The position numbers were made by a program, and so were the translations under genes. The notes under the pieces were generated by a model. The model was not told the DNA's origin. It saw only the letters and a list, made by a program, of their open reading frames with translations, and ran no database searches. From Oscillospiraceae bacterium (GTDB lineage Bacteria; Bacillota; Clostridia; Oscillospirales; Ruminococcaceae), in NCBI GenBank assembly GCA_021769725.1, contig JAETSI010000003.1, positions 62,001 through 126,000 on the forward strand: a DNA stretch of 64,000 nt. The letters are read 5' to 3'. Numbering within the stretch: the stretch's first letter is position 1; every line of letters begins with the position of its first letter. This document shows, one piece after another, positions 15,985 through 24,320 of the stretch.

Positions 15985-17067
15985 ATGCAGTCACAATATC
16001 AGCATCTTATTGATTTAAGCGATTATCCCGTATCATGGTGGAAAAAAGTCGTGGAACTCGGTGAGGAAATAAAAAATGATCCCGGCAGATTTGCCCACGA
16101 ATGCGATGGAAAAATTATGGCGACGCTCTTCTATGAGCCTTCAACAAGAACGCAGATGTCTTTCCAGACAGCCATGATACGTCTTGGCGGTCAGATAATT
16201 GGCTTTGATAATCCTGCCAACTCATCTGTGGCAAAGGGAGAAACAATTAAGGATACCACAAAGATTGTCAGCAGCTACGCCGATGTGCTGGTCATTCGTC
16301 ATCCAGTGGCTGGTGCGGCAAAAGCAGCTTCTCTTTCAGCTGACTGCTCAGTTATCAATGCAGGTGACGGTGGTCATCTGCATCCGACACAAACACTTAC
16401 CGATCTTCTTACGCTTAAAATAGAGAAAAAACGACTTTCAAATCTCACCATTGGTATGTGCGGAGATCTTTTGAATGGCAGGACTGTCCATTCGCTTTGC
16501 AAAGCCATGAGTATGTTTGAGGGAAACAAGTTTGTATTTATTTCTACACCGGAACTGATGATGCCGGCTTATATAAAAGACATTATTAAGGCAAATGGCA
16601 GCACCTTTGTGGAGGTAAACACGCTTGAAGAATCACTCTCACAGCTTGATGTACTTTATATGACAAGAATCCAACAGGAAAGATTTGCAAGCCAGGAGGA
16701 ATATCTTGCTCAGAAGAATACATATGTCCTTGACCGCCGCAAGATGATATCCGCAAAACGTGACATGATCGTTATGCATCCGCTGCCAAGGGTCGATGAA
16801 ATTACCGTTGATATTGACGACGACTACAGAGCAAAGTATTTCGATCAAGCAAAATACGGAGTTTTTGCACGCATGGCACTTATTCTGACTATCATTAACG
16901 AAAAAAAGACTTCTGATACACTTAAAGGAAGAACATATCCGGGCGTCAGATGCGGAAATTCGAAATGCATTACTAATCATGAAACGTATCTTCCTGCCAG
17001 TTTCCGTTTTACCGGTGATGAAACTCTGCTTGAATGCGAGTACTGCGATGAAAGAAAATTGATCTGA
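15985..17067 (+). CDS. pyrB: Aspartate carbamoyltransferase with fused C-terminal PyrI-type zinc domain
   Basis: Residues 1-310 are a complete ATCase catalytic chain: FYEPSTRTQMSF (carbamoyl-phosphate loop), GDGGHLHPTQTLTDLL and MHPLPRVDEI. The last 40 residues add a zinc knuckle C323-x4-C328-x22-C351-x2-C354. The spacing nearly matches the E. coli PyrI regulatory chain, and the wording is similar (CGNSKC with ISH/ITN, then LECEYC). No separate pyrI is seen. Catalytic-regulatory fusions are known from Thermotoga, where they give an allosteric enzyme; here only the zinc part, not the nucleotide-binding domain, appears. CGGAGG precedes ATG 15985. The GGDEF gene starts 27 bp later. Confidence 0.94.
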   Translation: MQSQYQHLIDLSDYPVSWWKKVVELGEEIKNDPGRFAHECDGKIMATLFYEPSTRTQMSFQTAMIRLGGQIIGFDNPANSSVAKGETIKDTTKIVSSYADVLVIRHPVAGAAKAASLSADCSVINAGDGGHLHPTQTLTDLLTLKIEKKRLSNLTIGMCGDLLNGRTVHSLCKAMSMFEGNKFVFISTPELMMPAYIKDIIKANGSTFVEVNTLEESLSQLDVLYMTRIQQERFASQEEYLAQKNTYVLDRRKMISAKRDMIVMHPLPRVDEITVDIDDDYRAKYFDQAKYGVFARMALILTIINEKKTSDTLKGRTYPGVRCGNSKCITNHETYLPASFRFTGDETLLECEYCDERKLI

Positions 17068-17094
17068 TAATTTTAATAAAAAGGATGTGAAAAT

Positions 17095-19014
17095 ATGAAG
17101 CAGTTGAAGCTGATCGGCGTATGTCTCTCAACTATAAATGAGGAGGATCGTTTTAATTTCATTTGTGGATTGAATAAATATGCCGTTCTTAGCGGATATA
17201 GGCTTCTCATTTTCAATTCCTGCGCAGATCTGTACGAACAAAGCACTGCAAACAATGAAGGTTCGTCAGCAGTTTTCAGGCTTATTCCATATGACAAACT
17301 TTCTGCGCTTATTTTATTTCCGAATATAATGTATGATACCGGCATTGTTGATGAAGTCGTCAGAAACTGTCATGAGCACGGCGTTCCCATTATTTCTATT
17401 GATAAGGAAATGCCCGGATGTATTTCATTTGCCTTTTCAAACGCTGATATATTTGAAAAACTCTGTCGTCACGTTATTGAGGATCATGGCGCAAGAAAAC
17501 TTTTTATGATCGCAGGATTCAGAAATAATGTTTATTCCGAAGAACGTATAGCTGCTTTCAGAATTGCCCTGGAAAAAAATGATATTAAGTTTGAACCGAA
17601 CAATATTGGCTATGGCTGCTTCTGGGAACAGCCTACACTTGAAATTCTGAAAAAATGGTTCATTGAGGAAAAGCGTGACATTCCTGATGCTATAATTTGC
17701 GCCAATGATTTTATGGCAATAACAGCAAGCGGATTTCTTCAGGAAATGGGCGTAAAGATTCCAGAAGACTGTATAATCACTGGTTTCGATGGTATAAAAC
17801 AGACTGAATATCTTCCACCGAATATAACAACATGTAAACAGGATTTTGACAAAATGGGCAGAATGATAACCGATACGATTTTAAAGCTTGACAGAGGTGA
17901 AAAAATCAGCGGTTCTTTTATAGTCAATTTCAATATTATTTATTCTCAGTCCTGCGGATGTGCCGGAGCAAATAGTAAAAATATCAACAATTCTGTCCGT
18001 GCTCTTATGTCTGAATTAAGTCTTTCCGATGAGAGACATAAAATGGTATGTTCCGCTCAGGATACCGTTCCCCGAATAGCTGATATAGATTTTCTCCCAC
18101 GGATGCTTATGGATAAATTCCGCTTTGATACCTGTATTTTCGCCCTTAACGAAAATATCTTTTCCCCTCCTGATTTTGGAAACTGCTATAAAGGGGATCT
18201 ATGTTTCAGCAAACAAATTGATATACTCTTCCACAGATATAACAATACAGAATATGAACAATGCAAAATACCACTTAGCAAACTTATACCAAGATATGAT
18301 CTTATGATGGAAAAAACTGATCCTATTATCGTCTGTTGTTCCAATTTTACTGATATGGTAATGGGCTACTGCGTTTTTCAGCCTGAGACCAGTACATCTG
18401 AATACGATAAAATGCACAGTATAATGAGCACCATTGGTTCTGCCCTTGGAAACTTTCACAGCCGTATGCAGATCAGAAGCATGAATAAAGAACTTATCGC
18501 TGCCAATTCAGAATTACGTAAACTTTCGCAGAGAGACTTTATGACAGGTCTTTTTAATCGGCGTGGTTTTTTTGACAAACTGAGCAGGAGTCTTTCAGAT
18601 AAAAAAAGTTATGGAAATACGTTGATTATTATTTCTGCTGACCTTGATGGACTTAAATATATTAACGACAATTTCGGACATACTGAGGGTGATAATGCAA
18701 TAATCACTGTCGGTAAAGCTCTTCTTAGCAGTTCTCTTCACAGTGAAATATGTGCACGATTCGGCGGTGATGAATTCTGTGTTGCTGCAATAATCGATAA
18801 CCGAAATTCTGACATTTTTTTTAAGGATTTTCAAAAACGTTTTCTTGATTTTCTTAATGATTACAACTGCAAATCAGGCAAGCCATATATCGTTAGGGCA
18901 AGTATAGGATATAATGCAGAAACCATTACTGATAAGATTAATACTCTTGAATTGATAAATACAGCCGACGAAAATATGTATAATTATAAAATAAAAAACA
19001 AAGCTAACAGATAA
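17095..19014 (+). CDS. Cytosolic LacI-like sensor domain plus GGDEF diguanylate cyclase
   Basis: Residues 1-285 resemble the type I periplasmic-binding-protein fold of LacI-family effector domains (NEHGVPIISIDKEM-like strand, ICANDFMAITASGFLQEMG, IPEDCIITGFDGI). There is no helix-turn-helix, signal peptide or membrane segment. A linker with a CGCAG block and a short helix leads to a GGDEF domain from about 480. The active-site motif G557-G-D-E-F is intact, so it should make c-di-GMP. The RxxD inhibitory site reads LHSE, so product inhibition there is unlikely. It probably senses a sugar or nucleoside. A c-di-GMP riboswitch lies 11 kb downstream. AAAGGATG precedes the start; it may be co-transcribed with pyrB. 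Confidence 0.92.
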   Translation: MKQLKLIGVCLSTINEEDRFNFICGLNKYAVLSGYRLLIFNSCADLYEQSTANNEGSSAVFRLIPYDKLSALILFPNIMYDTGIVDEVVRNCHEHGVPIISIDKEMPGCISFAFSNADIFEKLCRHVIEDHGARKLFMIAGFRNNVYSEERIAAFRIALEKNDIKFEPNNIGYGCFWEQPTLEILKKWFIEEKRDIPDAIICANDFMAITASGFLQEMGVKIPEDCIITGFDGIKQTEYLPPNITTCKQDFDKMGRMITDTILKLDRGEKISGSFIVNFNIIYSQSCGCAGANSKNINNSVRALMSELSLSDERHKMVCSAQDTVPRIADIDFLPRMLMDKFRFDTCIFALNENIFSPPDFGNCYKGDLCFSKQIDILFHRYNNTEYEQCKIPLSKLIPRYDLMMEKTDPIIVCCSNFTDMVMGYCVFQPETSTSEYDKMHSIMSTIGSALGNFHSRMQIRSMNKELIAANSELRKLSQRDFMTGLFNRRGFFDKLSRSLSDKKSYGNTLIIISADLDGLKYINDNFGHTEGDNAIITVGKALLSSSLHSEICARFGGDEFCVAAIIDNRNSDIFFKDFQKRFLDFLNDYNCKSGKPYIVRASIGYNAETITDKINTLELINTADENMYNYKIKNKANR

Positions 19015-19034
19015 AGATACTGATTTTTTTCGGA

Positions 19035-19166
19035 GTATCAACTATCAATTTTGTACTGTGTATACGCTACGGTGCTAAGGTTATGTTTGACAGCGATGCA
19101 CATAATCTGACGGATCGTAAGCCGGATTTTGAGTTGATGAAAGAAGGATCAAAACGGAATTTATAG
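19035..19166 (+). pseudogene. 3' remnant of a PHP-domain phosphoesterase gene
   Basis: In the frame ending with TAG at 19164-19166, the translation contains RYGAKVMFDSDAHNLTDR followed by a charged tail. The GSDAH-like core is the metal-binding segment near the C-terminus of PHP-type (histidinol-phosphatase-like) enzymes. No 5' part is present: the frame runs back into the end of the GGDEF gene without a start. It is most simply a gene remnant left by a deletion. Confidence 0.5.
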
Positions 19167-19172
19167 AAGATT

Positions 19173-19994
19173 ATGGAACTTAACACGTTATATTGCCCTA
19201 TAACTTCAACTCCTTTTAGACATAGTGAGAGTTATGCGGAGTTTGAGCCTTGCATTGCGTTGAAACCGTATATAAGGTGTTTCTGGGGAACAGCTGTTCC
19301 TACCCTGCAATCGACGGAGAGTACGCTCGTTATTCCCGACACCTGTATGGATATCATTTTCAGGGCAAATCATACCGATAATACAGTATCAGGTATTTTT
19401 TGCGGCATCGATGACAGAACATTTATTTCGGACAGCGACAGCGGAAAAACGGAATTTACTTTTGGTATTCGCTTTTATCCTTGGGGGGCTGCACCGTTTT
19501 CGGAGGATAAACTCAAAAACACAAAGAACTCTTTTTTCGGTGCGGAAGAACATTTCTCAAAACTGACAAGAAAGATTACACCCCTTGTTTTTGACGCAGT
19601 TAATATTGAGGAATTGATACCCATAGTTGAAAAGATTTTGCTTGACAGCTTTAACACAAAACATCAAAACATCACTATTCCCAAAATAGTCGGAGCAATT
19701 ATTGAAAAAAGAGGAAATCTGCATATAAACAGATTATCATCGGATCTTTACATCAGCGAAAGGCAGCTTGAACGGCTTTTTGCTGAATACATCGGCTGCT
19801 CTGTTAAATGTTTGGCGGCGCTCATAAGGTATCAATTTCTGTGGAATGAAATTCTTTACAACCCAACTTTTAAAATAATGGACGCTGTGACAAAGTACGG
19901 TTATTTTGACCAATCACACCTACTCAACGATTTTAGGAAATATCACTCAATGAATATAAATCAAGCTAAATCTCACGCTTTATCCAAAATTTGA
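19173..19994 (+). CDS. AraC-family transcriptional regulator
   Basis: The 273-residue protein has an N-terminal DUF6597-like sensor half (FEPCIALKPYIRCFWG, IPDTCMDIIFR, FGIRFYPWGAAPF) and a C-terminal AraC double helix-turn-helix (LSSDLYISERQLERLFAEYIG, then TKYGYFDQSHLLNDFRKYHSM). It would act as a cytosolic transcription activator. The ATG at 19173 follows the PHP remnant by a few bases and lacks a strong Shine-Dalgarno. The small DUF3795 gene follows after 69 bp, and may be its target or partner. Confidence 0.85.
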   Translation: MELNTLYCPITSTPFRHSESYAEFEPCIALKPYIRCFWGTAVPTLQSTESTLVIPDTCMDIIFRANHTDNTVSGIFCGIDDRTFISDSDSGKTEFTFGIRFYPWGAAPFSEDKLKNTKNSFFGAEEHFSKLTRKITPLVFDAVNIEELIPIVEKILLDSFNTKHQNITIPKIVGAIIEKRGNLHINRLSSDLYISERQLERLFAEYIGCSVKCLAALIRYQFLWNEILYNPTFKIMDAVTKYGYFDQSHLLNDFRKYHSMNINQAKSHALSKI

Positions 19995-20063
19995 AATATG
20001 TCGGTTTTTTACAAGAAATTCTCTAAAGCATCTGATATAATTATGTCGAAAGGGGGCATATAT

Positions 20064-20345
20064 ATGTCTGAAATCAACGTATGCGGCTCTATGTGCGAGG
20101 GCTGTTATTGCCTTGATAAGATTTGCAAAGGATGTAACGAATGTGAGGGAAAGGTTTTTCACGCAGGCGGTCATTATTGTCCGATATATGACTGTGCTGT
20201 AAATCAAATGGGTTTTAAAAATTGCGGAGAGTGCGATAAAATTCCTTGTGATATATGGAGAAAGACACGTGATCCTAACTACTCCGACAAGGAATTTGAG
20301 GCTAATATTGCTGAAAGGCTTAAGCGCTTGGAAAAAGGTATTTGA
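20064..20345 (+). CDS. DUF3795 family cysteine-rich protein
   Basis: The 93-residue product contains eleven Cys in the order CGSMCEGCYC, CKGCNEC, YCPIYDC and CGECDKIPCDIW, the pattern of the DUF3795 family, which probably binds zinc or an iron-sulfur centre. The start is ATG 20064, seven to eight bases after AAGGGGG; a reading from 19998 lacks a ribosome site. Its role is unknown. A terminator follows at 20486-20522. Confidence 0.8.
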   Translation: MSEINVCGSMCEGCYCLDKICKGCNECEGKVFHAGGHYCPIYDCAVNQMGFKNCGECDKIPCDIWRKTRDPNYSDKEFEANIAERLKRLEKGI

Positions 20346-20485
20346 TATGTCAACCAACAAGGAAATTGTCAAATATATAACGGAACAGCATCTATAAGAG
20401 AAATTGTTACTGTTTTTATGAATATAGCGAGTTCTTGTCTTTGCAAAATAACCGGTATATTTCATAAAATTTCTCCTTTGCAAAG

Positions 20486-20522
20486 GGGACTGCCGCATCA
20501 ATCCGACAGTCCCTGCTTTTTT
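20486..20522 (+). terminator. Rho-independent terminator between convergent genes
   Basis: GGGACTG at 20486-20492 pairs with CAGTCCC at 20507-20513, followed by TGCTTTTTT. The convergent MBL-like gene ends at 20532. Confidence 0.85.
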
Positions 20523-20531
20523 GGCACAAAT

Positions 20532-21326
20532 TTATGCGAAGAAAAATCCTGCCGTCATATCAAGATAATTTCCGCCGTTGTAATCTGGATACTGCTTCTG
20601 TACTTCTGCCTTAAATTCATCAGCACCCACACATTTTTCAGCAATTGCTTTCAGATTTTCCAAATAGTCGATCTTTGTCTGAGCGTCCTTTAAATCCTCC
20701 GGCGTGTAATGCGAAGTCAGAATCAGATCGTAACCCTTTGCAATGTACTCATTCAGCTGAGCAACAATGGCATCGGCATGGTCTGCACCAGCTACGATGG
20801 AATGACAGTCGTGTCCGAGCATATGAGTATAAACTGCATTGATTTCCGGAATCTCTACATCAAATGCTTCATCAGTCTTCTTGATGACAAAATCAATGCC
20901 GCCAATCGCGATTTTTCCCTCTTCAATGATGTTTGTTACTTGGTGAATAGAATTGTCGAAAATCTCACCAAACGCTGCTGTGAAGTTATTGATAAGAGCC
21001 TTTCCACCGCCATTTTCAGAGTAATCCACTGCGTTCTGCGTTGCATACTTCGGAACATCAGGCAGGAATGTTGCTCCCGCACCGTGATAAGCAACGAGGA
21101 TTCCCTCAACTTCAATGTCTTTCAGATACTCTGCAAGCTCTGTGTTGTTATCAAAGAAGCAGGGAGATTCGATCACAACGGCTCTACCGTTCTTCTCAAC
21201 GATAAAAACCTCATCGTCAATAAAGTCGTTGGTCTTGTATGCGTGGAGTTTTACTGCTCCGAAGTCATAAACGTTCATCTCGCCCTTTGCAAGTTTTACT
21301 ACTGTAAATGTGTTCTTGTTCATCAT
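20532..21326 (-). CDS. Metallo-beta-lactamase-fold-like protein, metal site not canonical
   Basis: The 264-residue protein has MBL-type strands (DFGAVKLHAYKTND, VEKNGRAVVIESP) and later His-containing segments (THMLGHDCHSI, LILTSHYTPED). The usual HxHxDH metal motif is replaced by AYHGAGATF, so hydrolase activity is doubtful. There is no signal peptide. GGAGG lies just before ATGATG; the second ATG (21323) has better spacing. It is divergent from an HxlR regulator, with two opposed promoters and a palindromic operator between them, so it is probably the regulated target. Confidence 0.65.
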   Translation of the reverse strand: MMNKNTFTVVKLAKGEMNVYDFGAVKLHAYKTNDFIDDEVFIVEKNGRAVVIESPCFFDNNTELAEYLKDIEVEGILVAYHGAGATFLPDVPKYATQNAVDYSENGGGKALINNFTAAFGEIFDNSIHQVTNIIEEGKIAIGGIDFVIKKTDEAFDVEIPEINAVYTHMLGHDCHSIVAGADHADAIVAQLNEYIAKGYDLILTSHYTPEDLKDAQTKIDYLENLKAIAEKCVGADEFKAEVQKQYPDYNGGNYLDMTAGFFFA

Positions 21327-21401
21327 AAATTCCTCCTGAAAATAATGTGTTTTCTTTGCTTTTTGGGGAGATTTCAGCGCTGTATCTCTTTCCTTAATTC
21401 T

Positions 21402-21430
21402 ATGATACCACAGCTTTTTTCATTTGTAAA
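21402..21430 (-). promoter_or_regulatory. Promoter of the MBL-like gene
   Basis: On the minus strand TTTACA (21430-21425) and TATCAT (21407-21402) are 17 bp apart. Confidence 0.65.
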
Positions 21431-21452
21431 GTACGCACTTTTTTGTGGCATA

Positions 21453-21468
21453 GTTACCTCTTGGTAAC
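21453..21468. promoter_or_regulatory. Candidate HxlR operator
   Basis: GTTACC and GGTAAC flank a TCTT spacer. The dyad lies between the two divergent promoters, 22 bp upstream of the MBL gene -35, a natural place for control by the adjacent HxlR protein. Confidence 0.5.
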
Positions 21469-21509
21469 CTTTGCGGTGTTTCGGGAATAATTGGCTAAAA
21501 AATTTTTTC

Positions 21510-21538
21510 TTGATTTTGTTAAACGGATATGCTATAAT
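21510..21538 (+). promoter_or_regulatory. Promoter of the HxlR gene
   Basis: TTGATT at 21510-21515 and TATAAT at 21533-21538 are 17 bp apart. Confidence 0.7.
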
Positions 21539-21590
21539 GTATCTATAAGGATATTACAAACCATTTGATACTATTGAAAGGAGAAACACT

Positions 21591-21923
21591 ATGATAAACA
21601 AGACAGAACTGCCGGCTTGTCCGGTGGAAACAACACTGATGCTGATCGGTGATAAATGGAAAGTCCTGATTCTCCGTGATCTAAGAAGCGGTACAAAGCG
21701 TTTCGGAGAACTGAAAAAATCTGTAACAGGAATCTCACAGAAAGTGCTGACTGCCAATCTGCGAGATATGGAAGGAAACGGTATCTTAACAAGAGAAGTT
21801 TTTCCCGAGGTTCCACCGAGAGTGGAATATACCTTAACGGATTTGGGTCACAGTATGATGCCGATTCTGGATGCGATGGAGCAATGGGGGACGGCATACA
21901 AATGCAGCTGTGCAAGGGGATAA
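21591..21923 (+). CDS. HxlR-family transcriptional regulator
   Basis: This 110-residue winged-helix protein shows the HxlR plan: CPVETTLMLIGDKWKVLILRDL (with the family's N-terminal Cys), RFGELKKSVTGISQKVLTANLRDME as the recognition helices, and VEYTLTDLG as the wing. HxlR regulators often use the N-terminal Cys (here residue 10) to sense electrophiles or redox change. GAAAGGAG lies before ATG 21591. The divergent MBL-like gene and the palindrome at 21453-21468 are its likely target and site. Confidence 0.92.
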   Translation: MINKTELPACPVETTLMLIGDKWKVLILRDLRSGTKRFGELKKSVTGISQKVLTANLRDMEGNGILTREVFPEVPPRVEYTLTDLGHSMMPILDAMEQWGTAYKCSCARG

Positions 21924-21970
21924 AAGCAATCTTAAAAAGTTTAGTCAAGAAAAAACAGATAGGCGATTGC

Positions 21971-22912
21971 TTAATTCAAAATAACCGCATAATTACTGCT
22001 ATACATTTTCTGAACCTGTTCCATACGATTATATTGCTCTCCGATGCAGAATTCTTTTGACCAGGTCATATAGTACGCCCATGGGGTGTGCGATTTTTCC
22101 AGGATCTCAATATCCGGCATATATCCTACTTCGGCAAGCGCAGCAACCTTGTTTTTCGTAGTTTCAGCAATCAGCTTTTCATAGTCCTCACGATAGTCAG
22201 TTGCGGAATATTCAGGCTGATAGATATCCACTGAAATGACATCTACATATTCGTCTCCCGGATAACCCTCTTTCAGACGACAATTCCATACCCATATCAG
22301 ATTGTTGAGTTTGTGAATTTTTGTATAATATTCAAACATCAGTTTGTACAGTTCACGAGCTGTTGCCGGACCTTTCACTCCCCACCAGAACCAGTCGCCG
22401 TCGGATTCGTGAAACGGTCTCCATAAAACCGGAATATCAGCATCCTGAAACTTTTTCAGCTGTTCCGCAATCACGTCCATATCGTGGAAAAAAGCTTTTC
22501 TCTCCGGCGTATTTTCAATCAGAACACGAGCGGCGTCAAAATCAGTATTTTTAACATAAAAGCTCTTATCGTGTCCTCCGACAGGCGAAAACCAATGAAA
22601 TGTAAATGTAATGATTCCGTCGTTTTCTTTTGCCCATTTCAAGGCAGTATCCACTGTTCCACGGTTTTCATAAACCTCTGCAAGACAAGGTTCGTCTGCA
22701 TCATTGTAATTGATATTGGGCGAATAGGAGAGCAATTCAAAACCTCTGAGCTTTGGCTGCTTTTCTGTGATTTCATTAATATAAGAAATTTCCTCCATAG
22801 GATTTGTCTGTGTATGCTGACCTGTAATGATCTTTTTTCCGGCAATATCCGAGAGATAATTCAGCAGTTCCTTTGCCTTTGGAGTTGCATTATGATTGAC
22901 TGTATTCTGCAT
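21971..22912 (-). CDS. GH26 beta-mannanase, intracellular
   Basis: The 313-residue protein has the GH26 catalytic blocks: KIITGQHTQTN near the N-terminus, FTFHWFSPVGG, the acid/base Glu in VLWRPFHESDGDWFWWG and the probable nucleophile Glu in ALAEVGYMPD. There is no signal peptide or dockerin, so it should act inside the cell on imported manno-oligosaccharides. It lies 18 bp downstream of a cellobiose 2-epimerase gene in the same direction. Together they fit the intracellular mannan route known from Ruminococcus albus, in which mannobiose is epimerised to mannosyl-glucose before phosphorolysis. Confidence 0.9.
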   Translation of the reverse strand: MQNTVNHNATPKAKELLNYLSDIAGKKIITGQHTQTNPMEEISYINEITEKQPKLRGFELLSYSPNINYNDADEPCLAEVYENRGTVDTALKWAKENDGIITFTFHWFSPVGGHDKSFYVKNTDFDAARVLIENTPERKAFFHDMDVIAEQLKKFQDADIPVLWRPFHESDGDWFWWGVKGPATARELYKLMFEYYTKIHKLNNLIWVWNCRLKEGYPGDEYVDVISVDIYQPEYSATDYREDYEKLIAETTKNKVAALAEVGYMPDIEILEKSHTPWAYYMTWSKEFCIGEQYNRMEQVQKMYSSNYAVILN

Positions 22913-22930
22913 AATAATTCCTCCTTGTCA

Positions 22931-24109
22931 TTATGAAACCTGTGATAAACGCTGTATCATTTCTATGCACATTCTGCCGTTATGATAGGGACATTTCCAC
23001 GGATGCACAAGCGCCTGCCCGGAATCCGGCAGATTATCAGCAGGAATGCTTTCTATCCATTCGCCGCTTTTTGAATCAATCATATGATGCTGAATAAACT
23101 CCCAGATTTTTTCAGCTGTATGCAGATATTCTGTTTTTTGCGGATTTTTCTGATAAGCATTGTAGAATCCTACTACAGACTCTGCCTGAACCCACCAGAT
23201 CTTCTGACTGTCAATGCGATTACCTTCACGCTCGTTATTCAAAGCGTTCTGACGCTTATCAAAGGCGTTACGATAGGCAGCTTCTGCAAGACCGTCTATC
23301 ATTGACTGCATTTCCTTTTGATACGCCTTATCCTCAAGAACACTGCAACCACGGTCGATAAGCCATGATGTTTCGATATCATGTCCGAAAGATTCAAGGT
23401 CGATCAGAGAGTGATAGTCTGCGTCAAAGAAAACATCACAAATCTGTTTTTCTGAATCATATATTTTCTTTTCAAACAAACGCAGTATACTGCGGATAGA
23501 ATCGCCTACTTCGTAAAACGGGTCTGCATGATACAGTTCCGAATATGCCTCAAGAACGTGCAGCAGCGTATTCATGGTACGTTCTGCAAGAACACCGTTT
23601 TCGGAAAGTTTTTCATTAGAGGACGGCGTAAAATCACGCTTGAATGCTTCAAGATAACCATTGCTGTCACTGCACTTTTCCTCAATCACACGATAAAGAA
23701 CGTAGGCAAGATTCAGAGCTTCTTTTCTTTTGCTCGCCTGATAATATGCCGACAGCGCATAAATCGCAAACGCCTGATTGTATGTGTGCTTTGTATCATC
23801 ACATACAGTTCCATCATAGTTCACAGACCAGTAAACACCGCCATATTGGGAATCAAAGCAGAAATTCACAAGGAATCTGTAAGCATGGTCTGCCATCTCA
23901 AGCAGTTCCTGTTTGTGAAGAAGCTGGTATGCAGAAGAATAAAACCAGAGAATCCTGCTGTTGAGAATCACTCCCTTGACGCTTTTGACATCAGGATTTC
24001 CCTTAGCGTTTGCGTAACCGTAGAAGCCACCGTTGGTTTCATCTTTCATTTTGTTCCAGAACGGAATCAGATTGTTTTCAAGATGTTCCTTAAATACTTT
24101 TTCTTCCAT
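22931..24109 (-). CDS. Cellobiose 2-epimerase (AGE superfamily)
   Basis: The 392-residue protein begins in the style of the R. albus enzyme (LIPFWNKMKDETNGGFYGY) and keeps GVILNSRILWFYS, KHTYNQAFAIYALS, ESFGHDIETSWL, ALNNER, IWWVQAESVVGF and PWKCPYHNGRMC, with the His residues used for C2 epimerisation. It converts cellobiose or mannobiose at the reducing end. ATG 24109 is preferred, 10 bases after AAAGGA; the TTG at 24115 is too close. It is divergent from an AraC gene, which probably controls it and the downstream mannanase. Confidence 0.92.
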   Translation of the reverse strand: MEEKVFKEHLENNLIPFWNKMKDETNGGFYGYANAKGNPDVKSVKGVILNSRILWFYSSAYQLLHKQELLEMADHAYRFLVNFCFDSQYGGVYWSVNYDGTVCDDTKHTYNQAFAIYALSAYYQASKRKEALNLAYVLYRVIEEKCSDSNGYLEAFKRDFTPSSNEKLSENGVLAERTMNTLLHVLEAYSELYHADPFYEVGDSIRSILRLFEKKIYDSEKQICDVFFDADYHSLIDLESFGHDIETSWLIDRGCSVLEDKAYQKEMQSMIDGLAEAAYRNAFDKRQNALNNEREGNRIDSQKIWWVQAESVVGFYNAYQKNPQKTEYLHTAEKIWEFIQHHMIDSKSGEWIESIPADNLPDSGQALVHPWKCPYHNGRMCIEMIQRLSQVS

Positions 24110-24272
24110 AATCAAAATATCCTTTCACTGTATATTCAGTCTGATCACAAGATAAGCCGGCTCTTGCTGTATCAAACGTCATGTTTGCTTTCGATGATTC
24201 TATTATACATTTCCTGCCTCATCTTTTCTATGAAAAAGAAAAGAAAAAATTGTACAAATCTATTATTTCAAC

Positions 24273-24301
24273 TTGACTTTGTCACTTGATCGCTGTACAA
24301 T
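24273..24301 (+). promoter_or_regulatory. Promoter of the AraC gene next to the mannan module
   Basis: TTGACT at 24273-24278 and TACAAT at 24296-24301 are 17 bp apart. The divergent epimerase side has a TATAAT but no good -35, as expected for activator-dependent transcription. Confidence 0.65.
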
Positions 24302-24320
24302 AGTAATGTGAGGAATTGAA

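Noticed and set aside
17095-17300. A LacI helix-turn-helix at the start of the GGDEF protein
   Set aside because: The protein begins directly with the first strand of the binding-protein fold; no DNA-binding helix is encoded.
23528-24289. A 253-residue plus-strand frame opposite the epimerase gene
   Set aside because: Low-complexity translation without start signals; the minus-strand epimerase is clear.
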